DNA of 64,000 bases, from contig CAKRMH010000010.1 in assembly GCA_934364805.1 (NCBI GenBank), forward strand, positions 1 through 64,000, given 5' to 3'. A program made the position numbers and the translations under genes. Of this stretch, positions 18,301-25,070 are shown piece after piece (the first letter of the stretch is position 1; every line of letters begins with the position of its first letter). The notes beneath the pieces are model-generated. The model was not told where the DNA came from, ran no database searches, and was given only the letters and a program-made list of their open reading frames with translations. The DNA is from an uncultured Lachnospiraceae bacterium (GTDB taxonomy: Bacteria; Bacillota; Clostridia; Lachnospirales; Lachnospiraceae).

Positions 18301-18837
18301 TCCATGATCCTGTAATTCCAGGAAGAAACTGCCTTTTCCAAATATTTTCTCATATTTCAGAGCCGTCTCCTTCGCTTCCTCATAAAAGCCGCGCACCAGA
18401 TATCTCGGAATCTCACCTGCCAGACAGGCTGACAGCGCAATGATTCCTTCATGGTATTTCTCGAGTGTCTCCACATCGACCCTCGGACGGTAATAATATC
18501 CCTCTGTAAATCCAATCGAGACAATCTTGATCAGGTTCTGATATCCAATGTTGTTCTCTGCCAGAAGCACCATATGATAATAGCGGTCTTCTCCACTGTT
18601 CGTCTCACGGTCAAATCTTGAATTCGGTGCAACATAGATCTCACATCCGATGATCGGATTAATCCCCTGGTTTTTACATTCTTTATAGAAATCGATCACT
18701 CCATACATGACTCCATGATCCGTAATGGCAGCACTTGTCATCCCGAGTTCTTTTACCCGCGCAACATAATTTTTTATTTTGTTTGAGCCATCCAGAAGTG
18801 AATACTCTGTATGCGTATGAAGATGTACAAATGCCAT
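15343..18837 (-). CDS. dnaE: DNA polymerase III alpha subunit DnaE
   Basis: A 1164-aa replicative polymerase of the DnaE type. The N-terminal PHP domain shows HLHTHTEYSLLDG and AITDHGVMYG. The polymerase core shows VGPGRGSAAGS and the catalytic PDIDVDFEYAER; later come helix-hairpin-helix and OB-fold regions (VIVGGMISEKTVKYTR). It lacks the exonuclease insertion of PolC. In low-GC Gram-positives DnaE starts lagging-strand synthesis alongside PolC. The reading frame is intact. Confidence 0.97.
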   Translation of the reverse strand: MAFVHLHTHTEYSLLDGSNKIKNYVARVKELGMTSAAITDHGVMYGVIDFYKECKNQGINPIIGCEIYVAPNSRFDRETNSGEDRYYHMVLLAENNIGYQNLIKIVSIGFTEGYYYRPRVDVETLEKYHEGIIALSACLAGEIPRYLVRGFYEEAKETALKYEKIFGKGSFFLELQDHGIPEQKTVNAQLLRMSEETGIELVCTNDIHYTYKEDVEAHDVLLCIQTGKKITDEDRMRYEGGQYYVKSEEEMLQLFGYAKQAVENTERIAKRCHVEIEFGNYKIPKYEVPEGYASAYEFLSHLCEQGFDEKYRKNTEYTEDEKQDIYEKMQYELGIIQKMGFVEYILIVWDYINWCRTHDCWVGPGRGSAAGSKVCYCTGITNIDPVKYNLLFERFLNPERVSMPDIDVDFEYAERYRAIEYVTEKYGKDSVTQIVTFGTMAARGVIKAVGKVLDFPYAEMDRVAKMIPAELNITIDKALTKNPEFRALYESSQSMHDLIDMAKKLEGLPNHTSVHAAGVVIYPGIASDYVPLGRASDGSPTAEFNMVQLEELGLLKMDFLGLRTLTVLKDAVKNIKASKGINVDIDHIDLNDKKVLDFIGTGKTEGVFQLESAGMQNFMKELRPQSFEDIVAGISLYRPGPMDFIPDYIKGKNNPQDIHYMTPELESILEPTYGCIVYQEQVMQIVQKLAGYTMGQADNIRRAMSKKKQYVIDAGRKSFVYGDEAEGIKGCIANGISEQAANAIYDSMVDFAKYAFNKSHAAAYAVISVQTAWLKYYYPVEFMAALMTSVIDNSTKASEYLYHCKEMGIPVLSPDINSGQGEFTAEGDHVRYGLYAIKALGRPVIDRIIEERRENGLYQTLQDFIERTTDRDVNKRAVENLIKAGACDSLDGTRKQMVIVSASLIDQAAQQKKNSLAGQMSLFDLVSDDVKKEYQIHYPDVGEYSKEELLGYEKEVLGIYLSGHPMEEYMAKWKKNVTASAGDFLLDEETGETKAKDNEKVIVGGMISEKTVKYTRNNQAMAFITIEDITGTVEVIIFPKIYERFSAFLNEDAKVFVTGRAQIDDERDGKIICDRIIPFEDVQKELWLQFHTKEEYDQKEAELFELLHDSDGSDEVVIYVANPKLLKRLGKNRTIRINTELVNNLTKFLGENNVKVVEKSIENK

Positions 18838-18857
18838 GTATGCAGTGTCTCCTTTGT

Positions 18858-18863
18858 ATTATA
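18858..18863 (-). promoter_or_regulatory. Probable -10 box of dnaE
   Basis: A perfect TATAAT on the minus strand 21 bases upstream of the dnaE ATG. With 17-bp spacing the -35 would be TGAAGT, a weak match. Confidence 0.45.
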
Positions 18864-18974
18864 ATAAGCCTTCTTATTTTACTTCATTTTGGATCATTCG
18901 TATAGGGGGTGATTTGACTAAAATTACTGATTGCCTATATGAAAATGTGGCACGTTGTTTTCATTTCTGACTGG

Positions 18975-19138
18975 GATTCTCCGTAATCAAGCTATTTTTT
19001 TAATTTATACCTAATTTTTCCTGTTTTTCAGCTGATTTTCTTCTGTTTTCTCCGTAGATCATATTTTTCTATTGATTACACCACAACTTTTTCATTTTTT
19101 GAAGGTGTAATCCATGATTTTTCCTGTTTTACGGAGAA
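18975..19138. repeat. Nested inverted-repeat element, copy A
   Basis: AT-rich, about 164 bp. It begins GATTCTCCGTAATC (18975-18988). Outer arms TTCTCCGTA (19048-19056) and TACGGAGAA (19130-19138) enclose inner arms GATTACACC (19074-19082) and GGTGTAATC (19104-19112). Spacing and filler sequence match copy B at 21126-21289, showing common origin. The rest of the 18838-19321 gap is AT-rich with no gene I can support. The copies flank the nuclease-like gene and the patatin gene. Confidence 0.85.
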
Positions 19139-19321
19139 AAACCTCTAATCATTCTACGCCCATATCGTTTATCTTTCACTCTAAGTCGTAAAAATCACAG
19201 CATAGTTTCTGTGCAATTTAGCCAAAAAATAAGCTTGATTTTTTATTTTGCAAACCTGCTGCTCCATGTTAAAATAATTTCATCTTACACATAAGGAGGG
19301 ATTTATACGTTATTTGAACAA

Positions 19322-20152
19322 ATGAATATTAGAAGTCAGCAGCTTGCCGAACAGATTCATCTTTTGGAGATTGAAATCGCCAAACTGCCGTCTGGGAATT
19401 TTTACTGCTGTCAAAATCGCCACCACTATTATAAATGGTATCAGATTTCCGACGGACACCACATCTATATTCCCAAAAAAGAACGCAAGCTTGCCGAATC
19501 GCTTGCTACCAAAAAATATCTTCTTTATCTTCGGAATGATCTCATCAATGAGAAAAAAGCCATCGACTCTTATCTGAAAAAGCATCACGAACACACCGCT
19601 CCAAAACTCCTTACAGACAATCCAGAATATCGTTCCCTTTTGCATTCCAAATTCTCTATCACGAATTCAGAGCTTACCGAATGGATGTATGCTCCTTATT
19701 CATCCATTCCCAAAAATCCAGAGCACCTGATTCATCCCACCATGTCCGGAATCTTCGTCCGCTCCAAATCCGAGGCAATAATCTCTAATGCATTGTACTC
19801 CGCTCGAATTCCTTTTCGATATGAGAATCCACTTTTGTTTGATACTATGACATTATATCCGGATTTTACCATCCGCCATCCGAAAACCGGTCAATTCTAT
19901 TACTGGGAACATTTTGGATTGATGGATGACGATGCCTACGCCCAGAATTGCTTTTTCAAACTACAGACATATCAGCGGCACCAAATCATTCCTCAAGTGC
20001 AATTAATTACTACTTATGAAACAAAGCAGACTCCGCTTGATTCAAGCCTCGTCTGCCTGTTGATACAGCATTATTTCCAGAATAATATTTTTACGGAAAC
20101 CGCTGCCACTATGCCTTCAAGAATTCTTCCAGGGTCTTCCAGTTCCGGTTAA
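19322..20152 (+). CDS. Orphan PD-(D/E)XK nuclease-like protein, function unknown
   Basis: A 276-aa plus-strand protein among minus-strand genes. Residues 1-100 are basic, with a CC pair, HHYYKWYQ and a charged helix. Residues 145-200 contain VRSKSEAIISNAL (Glu151), LYPDFTIRHP (Asp181) and YYWEHFG (Glu196). This order resembles a PD-(D/E)XK nuclease core, although the usual lysine is not obvious. From memory, similar proteins occur in several copies in Lachnospiraceae genomes. The ATG lies 22 bases after AAGGAGG (19293-19299), farther than normal, so a nearer non-standard start (ACG at 19307, in frame) is possible. The last residues run antisense into the patatin gene. Nuclease activity is a hypothesis. 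Confidence 0.6.
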   Translation: MNIRSQQLAEQIHLLEIEIAKLPSGNFYCCQNRHHYYKWYQISDGHHIYIPKKERKLAESLATKKYLLYLRNDLINEKKAIDSYLKKHHEHTAPKLLTDNPEYRSLLHSKFSITNSELTEWMYAPYSSIPKNPEHLIHPTMSGIFVRSKSEAIISNALYSARIPFRYENPLLFDTMTLYPDFTIRHPKTGQFYYWEHFGLMDDDAYAQNCFFKLQTYQRHQIIPQVQLITTYETKQTPLDSSLVCLLIQHYFQNNIFTETAATMPSRILPGSSSSG

Positions 20153-20972
20153 AATCTCTTACTCCATGATCATACAGCTGCTGTTCGACCGCCGGATCCT
20201 TGGTAAAGGTACTGATCTTGATCGTATCATCTGGAGCAAAAACAAGTGCCCTTCCCTCTTCCTCTGCCTGCTTCAGCAGGGCAATTTCTTTCCGATACAT
20301 AACATGACGCTGATCCAAAGCCCTGACTGTTCCAGGGAATTTTCTCAGTTTATGGGAATAAATTTTGCGATGTTCTTCCGGTTGTTTTACAAAACTACGC
20401 GGTTTACTTAAAATCGTTATGACTTTATCACAACCTAGATCAAATGCTCTCTGAACCGGGATAGAATCGGAAACACCGCCATCATAGTAATAACGGTTCT
20501 GACATTGCACTGGCTTACAGAAGACTGGAAGCGCACAGGATGCCATAATTGGTGTAAAATCGTCTTTCTTCAGATCATTCTTGTTAAAATATTTCGGTTT
20601 TCCGGTAATTCCATCCGTTGCAACAATCTCATACTCACAGGGATTCTGCATGACAGCCTCATAATCAAGTGGATCTATCCCTCCAGAGTTACTCATTGTT
20701 CCATAAATATACTGAAGTCCAAAAATCTGCCCATCACGGATATAATTGCGAAAACTAATATATTTGGGATCTTTGACATGAATTGTATAAAAACGAAGAT
20801 TCCGTTCTCTCTGTCCCGCTAAAAAAGACGCCGCATTTGCTGCTCCGGCAGACACTCCGACACAATAATCAAATGAAATATGCTTGTCCAGGAACCGATC
20901 TAAAACTCCTGCTCCATATGCACATTTCATCCCTCCACCTTCAACAACCAATCCGATTTTTTTTGTACTCAT
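20109..20972 (-). CDS. Patatin-like phospholipase
   Basis: A 287-aa cytoplasmic lipid hydrolase of the RssA/YjjU branch. The oxyanion motif is EGGGMKCAYGAG, the nucleophile elbow GVSAGAANA holds the catalytic Ser, and the Asp is in DGGVSDSIP. The product is expected to release fatty acids from membrane lipids or related acyl esters. The ATG at 20972 has GAGGTGA before it; a GTG at 20981 is too close to that site. The 3' end overlaps the convergent nuclease-like gene by 44 bases. Confidence 0.88.
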   Translation of the reverse strand: MSTKKIGLVVEGGGMKCAYGAGVLDRFLDKHISFDYCVGVSAGAANAASFLAGQRERNLRFYTIHVKDPKYISFRNYIRDGQIFGLQYIYGTMSNSGGIDPLDYEAVMQNPCEYEIVATDGITGKPKYFNKNDLKKDDFTPIMASCALPVFCKPVQCQNRYYYDGGVSDSIPVQRAFDLGCDKVITILSKPRSFVKQPEEHRKIYSHKLRKFPGTVRALDQRHVMYRKEIALLKQAEEEGRALVFAPDDTIKISTFTKDPAVEQQLYDHGVRDFNRNWKTLEEFLKA

Positions 20973-21125
20973 TTCTGTCACCTCAATAATTTGATAATCA
21001 AACTAAACTAGCCATATTGTAGCACTTCCCATATTCCATGAAAATATACAAATTCTCTTTTCTGTATGTAACAACTTCTCTTTTGTGCATAACAACTTCC
21101 GCCTTTGTATGTAACATACCAGACC

Positions 21126-21289
21126 GATTCTCCGTAATCCTAATCTTTTTCTTTATTACACCTAATTTTTATCTGCTTTTGTACCATTTTGGGGCGAATT
21201 CTCCGTAACTCAACTTTTTTCCCTGATTACACCGCTGCTTTTTCGCTTTTTGGCGGTGTAATCAATGATTTCTTGCGTTGTACGGAGAA
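21126..21289. repeat. Nested inverted-repeat element, copy B
   Basis: About 164 bp, alignable along its length with copy A. It starts with GATTCTCCGTAATC (21126-21139), then TTACACCTAATTTTT-like filler. Outer arms TTCTCCGTA (21199-21207) and TACGGAGAA (21281-21289) enclose an 11-bp inner stem GATTACACCGC (21225-21235) and GCGGTGTAATC (21253-21263). The inner stem is longer here than in copy A. No coding frame is evident. The gap from 20982 to 21615 holds this element, a further hairpin and a terminator, and otherwise nothing recognisable. Confidence 0.85.
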
Positions 21290-21322
21290 TCGCATCAAAA
21301 CTAGCGATTAAGAAGCTATTTT

Positions 21323-21360
21323 TTCTCCGTAATCATAGGAAAAAAGCTGATTACGGAGAA
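21323..21360. repeat. Extra 13-bp perfect inverted repeat of the same family
   Basis: TTCTCCGTAATCA (21323-21335) and TGATTACGGAGAA (21348-21360) are perfect complements around a 12-bp AT-rich loop. The arm is the same motif that opens copies A and B. An additional short pair AATCGC/GCGATT links copy B to this hairpin. Confidence 0.85.
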
Positions 21361-21440
21361 TCCTCTTCTACCACCAATAAATCCGGTTTACTTATGGGAA
21401 ATTCCTTTTCCCCAACTCCACATCCCTGCAAAAAAAGACA

Positions 21441-21522
21441 TATGAAAACATCAAACCAGCGGGGCAGAACGTGTGAGAGGTTGTTCGCATCACAAAAAAA
21501 GGACGTATGAAAACATCAAACC
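21441..21522. repeat. Direct repeat of 17 bp within the arcC terminator region
   Basis: TATGAAAACATCAAACC occurs identically at 21441-21457 and 21506-21522, each preceded by an A-run and GAC or GGAC. The second copy forms one arm of the arcC terminator, so the first looks like a partial duplication of that terminator. Confidence 0.7.
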
Positions 21523-21556
21523 TGAGGCATCGCCTCGCTGTTTTCATACGTCCTTT
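21494..21556 (-). terminator. Long-stem Rho-independent terminator of arcC
   Basis: Perfect 18-bp stem: AAAGGACGTATGAAAACA (21498-21515) against its complement at 21539-21556. The loop contains a second hairpin GAGGC/GCCTC. Read on the minus strand it ends in T7. It lies 60 bases after the arcC stop. Confidence 0.88.
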
Positions 21557-21615
21557 AAAATATACGCTCAGTCTATCTAAAAAACCTGAGCTGTATATCA
21601 TGTATCTTATGTCTG

Positions 21616-22548
21616 TTATTTACGAATCAAAGTTCCCATTCCTCCGGATACCTGCGTTCCTTCTTTGTTGAGTTTTGTAATCAGAACGGAACGGATTGCG
21701 GATTCCCCAATGAAGTTAATCGCAGCCTCAATCTTAGGTTCCATGGTTCCTTCTTCGAACTCGCCTGCTTCCAGATAACGCTTTGCATCAGCCAGTGACA
21801 TCGTATCTAACGGTGTCTCGTCATCCTTGCCATAGTTTAAGCATACCTTATCAACGCTGGTCAGGATAACAAGCTTATCTGCATCCAGAAGTTCAGCAAG
21901 CTTGCCTGCTGCAAGGTCTTTCTCAATTACAGCACTTGCCCCCTGTAAGTTATTGCCCTGCTGCAATACCGGAATTCCACCACCGCCACATGCAATCACA
22001 ACCTGATCTGCATCAGACAATGCACGGATCGCATCGATCTCAACAATATCCATTGGCTTTGGTGCCGCTACAATACGACGATATCCGCCTTCGACCTCAA
22101 CTACATGGTTGCCCTTCTTCTCTTCCGCTTCTGCTTCATCTTTGGTCATGACACGGCCAACGATCTTTGTCGGTGCATAAAAAGCCTCATCATATGGATC
22201 CACAGCAACCTGTGTCAGTACTGTTGAAACAGTCTTATAGATACCTCTGTTCAAAAGTTCTGTGCGGATTGCATTCTGAAGATCATATCCGATGTATCCC
22301 TGGCTCATGGCAGAGCAGACAGACATTGGAGTTGCCGTATACTCTGGATTACTCAGATAGAACTCATTCATAGCCATGTGGATCATTCCAACCTGTGGTC
22401 CGTTACTGTGTGTAATAACGACCTGATAATCATCACGGATAAAATCAGCGACAGCCTTCGCTGTGCGTTTAGTTGCAGCATGCTGCTCCGGTAAAGTTGT
22501 TCCGAGAGCCTCATGTCCTAATGCGATCACGATCTTTTTCTTTTTCAT
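21616..22548 (-). CDS. arcC: Carbamate kinase
   Basis: A 310-aa amino acid kinase family enzyme that makes ATP from carbamoyl phosphate and ADP, releasing ammonia and CO2. The start VIALGHEALG, THSNGPQVG, ACGGGGIPV, VIEKDLAAGKLA and PKIEAAINFI are family signatures. The first motif reads GHEAL where most members have GGNAL. No arginine deiminase or ornithine carbamoyltransferase gene adjoins it, so the carbamoyl phosphate source is elsewhere. It has its own promoter and terminator. Confidence 0.94.
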   Translation of the reverse strand: MKKKKIVIALGHEALGTTLPEQHAATKRTAKAVADFIRDDYQVVITHSNGPQVGMIHMAMNEFYLSNPEYTATPMSVCSAMSQGYIGYDLQNAIRTELLNRGIYKTVSTVLTQVAVDPYDEAFYAPTKIVGRVMTKDEAEAEEKKGNHVVEVEGGYRRIVAAPKPMDIVEIDAIRALSDADQVVIACGGGGIPVLQQGNNLQGASAVIEKDLAAGKLAELLDADKLVILTSVDKVCLNYGKDDETPLDTMSLADAKRYLEAGEFEEGTMEPKIEAAINFIGESAIRSVLITKLNKEGTQVSGGMGTLIRK

Positions 22549-22608
22549 ATTGTAAGCCTCCTAATGTTTGTTCCTGATAGAGGAAAATGCTCTTTCTTGA
22601 TATCTTTT

Positions 22609-22637
22609 ATTATGATTTATCCCCGGCTATTTGTCAA
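22609..22637 (-). promoter_or_regulatory. Sigma-A promoter of arcC
   Basis: Minus-strand -35 TTGACA (22637-22632), 17-bp spacer, -10 CATAAT (22614-22609), about 60 bases before the arcC ATG. Confidence 0.75.
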
Positions 22638-22680
22638 CGGGAAACACCCAAAGACCCGTTTTACAAAACCCCCGGAACCC

Positions 22681-23883
22681 TCAGTGCAGAGTCTTCGTTT
22701 TATGATAAAAAGATGCTTCATAATACTCACGTGTAATTCCGTTTTGCATATCACTTTCACATTGCTGCAGAAGTTCTTCCGTCTTATCGTAACAATCGTT
22801 CCAATGCTCTGTCGTTTTACTGTCATGTTCCGGATCAAGTTCATAATGCTCCATCACATAATTGCCAAGATAGGATGTCATCTTACGCATTCCATACATA
22901 TTCAGATGTTCCCCATCGATAAACTCGGTAGTTTGGTCTATCCCCATCGCTGTATACTGTTTATCCAGATTCAGATAGTCATAACCGGCATTTTCCACCA
23001 CTGAGCCGATTTCCTCAAGGACTGCTGGATCCGATGGCAGTGACTGATGCGGTGCTGCCACAAACAGCACATTCTGCAGATTCTGATCTTTGCAGTACTG
23101 AAGCAGTTCCTCCAGATACCGGCGGGATGTCTGGGAAAACTCCATCCCCATAGTCTGTCCAATCCCTGCTCCCTGATTGGAAACACTGTAAGTACGCAGC
23201 CCTTTTGCATAGGAAGTTCCATTCCACATCATCGCCATATTGATCACCGTCTTTTTGGCGATCATCACAGGATGTTTCCAATTATTATGATACGTCAGTG
23301 TATCCCACAAAAACTCATCCTGTTTATCCTTTGGTACTGCCCTCTTTATTTCATTGATCTTTCTGAATGAAAACGGGATATTGTCAAACCATTTATGCAT
23401 CGATTTCCAATCCGTGAAAGCATCATCTCCCCAGTAAAATCCGCTGACATTAAACACAACAAGCTTTGGATCCTGGCGGGAAAGCGCTTCCTTCAACATG
23501 GAGATATATAAATTGCCAGGCACGCCTGAAACTGCCAGATTATAGGAAGTGTATCCAAATTCATTCCAGGCAAGTGGTGGAGAATAATCTGCATATAACT
23601 CACTCGGTCCGATCATGACAACATCCAGACTGTTTCTTTTTTCCTGGTAAAATCCCTTTACATTTACCATACTTTCATTTTCATTGTAACAAAGAATCCT
23701 CCCTGCTCCCACAAACAGGATTGCTGCTATAAGCCAGAATACCAAAATCCCCCAGATTCTGTGTGGTCTTTTTAACTTAAGAAAGCTGTGGTTGACCCAC
23801 AGACTTCCCGTTTTTCTCTTTTGTGATTCACATCCCTGATTCTGCCACTCCCGTGGACTATTTGTCTGAATCACTCTGTTCAT
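22681..23883 (-). CDS. DltD/AlgJ-like SGNH-fold membrane-anchored protein (copy 2)
   Basis: A 400-aa protein with a cytoplasmic N-terminus of about 40 residues, one membrane helix (IWGILVFWLIAAILFVGAG) and an extracellular domain. The SGNH nucleophile block reads MIGPSELYADYSP and the Asp-His block DGEHLNMYG. These match the layout of DltD and AlgJ/AlgX proteins that work with an MBOAT partner in O-acylation of surface polymers. It is a clear paralogue of the gene just upstream (GFYxExxNSLDVxMIGPSE is shared). It is the last gene of the dlt-like operon. Confidence 0.82.
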   Translation of the reverse strand: MNRVIQTNSPREWQNQGCESQKRKTGSLWVNHSFLKLKRPHRIWGILVFWLIAAILFVGAGRILCYNENESMVNVKGFYQEKRNSLDVVMIGPSELYADYSPPLAWNEFGYTSYNLAVSGVPGNLYISMLKEALSRQDPKLVVFNVSGFYWGDDAFTDWKSMHKWFDNIPFSFRKINEIKRAVPKDKQDEFLWDTLTYHNNWKHPVMIAKKTVINMAMMWNGTSYAKGLRTYSVSNQGAGIGQTMGMEFSQTSRRYLEELLQYCKDQNLQNVLFVAAPHQSLPSDPAVLEEIGSVVENAGYDYLNLDKQYTAMGIDQTTEFIDGEHLNMYGMRKMTSYLGNYVMEHYELDPEHDSKTTEHWNDCYDKTEELLQQCESDMQNGITREYYEASFYHKTKTLH

Positions 23884-23942
23884 GTTCTGCTCCCATCTTT
23901 CTGCTTTCCCGGCAATACCGGGCAGGCATAATACATTGCTTC

Positions 23943-25052
23943 TTATTTCTTTACGGATTTTGCATGTGACAGATATACGGACAGTTCGAAATACCTGCGT
24001 ACCTTTCCCTGCGCAAGATCATCCTGACATTTTGTCATCATGGATGCCGTACGCTCTGCACATGTGTTCCAGTATGCCACTTCCTTTGCCGAATGATCTC
24101 CCTTAATATCATAATTCTGGCACAGATAATCTCCAAAATAGGTCGTCAGCTTCTCCATCCCTTTTACATTCAGATGTTCCACATTATAGAAATCCGTATC
24201 CGGATCAATTCCAAGTTCATCCAGATCGTCATTTAGATTCAAAAAATCATAGCCATAGGAGGTCACCATATCTGCAACCTGATCCAGAACTTCCGGATTT
24301 TTAATCTTACGGCCATGTGGAAAACGAACAAAAAGAACATGTTCCACTCCGCTGTCCCTGCAATACTGCAGCAGTTCCGACAGATAAGCCTGTGATTTTT
24401 CCGTAAACTGGATCTTTTTCTCCTTGGAGCTGCGCACATTGTCGCAGCTTTTCGTATATGTACCAAAGCCTTTTGTATAGGAATATCCATTTAAATCCAT
24501 CCGGGCCTTGACCGCAGTACAATTTGCGACCTGTCCGACATCTTTCCAGTTGTTATGTGCCGCAGCAATCTTGCAAAAATAAGAATACTGCTCATTCTCC
24601 GGAATCATTTCCTTAATTGTCTCAATCTTATTCTCGGACCAGGGAATGTTGTCAAGCCATGTGTGTAACTGTCCTTCACGTGCAAAATAATCATCTCCCT
24701 GAAGGAATCCATTCACCTCAAACACAACAAGTTTTGGTGACTGCCGCTTCTGTACTTCTTTTAGCATGGATTGATACAGGTTGCCAGGAACCCCGGCGAC
24801 CGCAAGCGAATAGGATGTATATCCATATTCCTGCCATGCCTGGGTTGCGGAATAATCTGCATAAAATTCACTTGGTCCGATCATCGCTACATCCAGCGAA
24901 TTCTTCGGTTCCATATAAAATCCCCGTATATTTGCAAGGCTTGTACAATCGCTTACAGACATAATGTCGGAAACTACCAGAAAAAGCACAAGAAAAATAC
25001 CGGTAAATGCAAGTATTCCTTTCCATCTGGCTTTCGTTTTCTTTTCACGCAT
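23943..25052 (-). CDS. DltD/AlgJ-like SGNH-fold membrane-anchored protein (copy 1)
   Basis: A 369-aa protein with one N-terminal membrane helix (GILAFTGIFLVLFLVVSDIM) and an extracellular SGNH-like domain. The nucleophile block is MIGPSEFYADYSA and the Asp-x-x-His block is replaced by NVEHLNVKG, with Asn where the sister has Asp. GVPGNLYQSMLKE is shared with copy 2. It probably acts outside the membrane in transferring the acyl group delivered by the MBOAT protein. The variant catalytic block raises the chance that the two copies have different roles. Confidence 0.82.
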   Translation of the reverse strand: MREKKTKARWKGILAFTGIFLVLFLVVSDIMSVSDCTSLANIRGFYMEPKNSLDVAMIGPSEFYADYSATQAWQEYGYTSYSLAVAGVPGNLYQSMLKEVQKRQSPKLVVFEVNGFLQGDDYFAREGQLHTWLDNIPWSENKIETIKEMIPENEQYSYFCKIAAAHNNWKDVGQVANCTAVKARMDLNGYSYTKGFGTYTKSCDNVRSSKEKKIQFTEKSQAYLSELLQYCRDSGVEHVLFVRFPHGRKIKNPEVLDQVADMVTSYGYDFLNLNDDLDELGIDPDTDFYNVEHLNVKGMEKLTTYFGDYLCQNYDIKGDHSAKEVAYWNTCAERTASMMTKCQDDLAQGKVRRYFELSVYLSHAKSVKK

Positions 25053-25070
25053 TTAAACTAACCTCTTATC

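Noticed and set aside
17764..18315. 183-codon open frame on the plus strand
   Set aside because: It is antisense to the conserved PHP and polymerase parts of dnaE, with a Cys/Ile-rich composition typical of a shadow frame.
18838..21615. Classical insertion sequence or group II intron
   Set aside because: No transposase, reverse transcriptase or intron domain V could be seen, and no clear target-site duplication.
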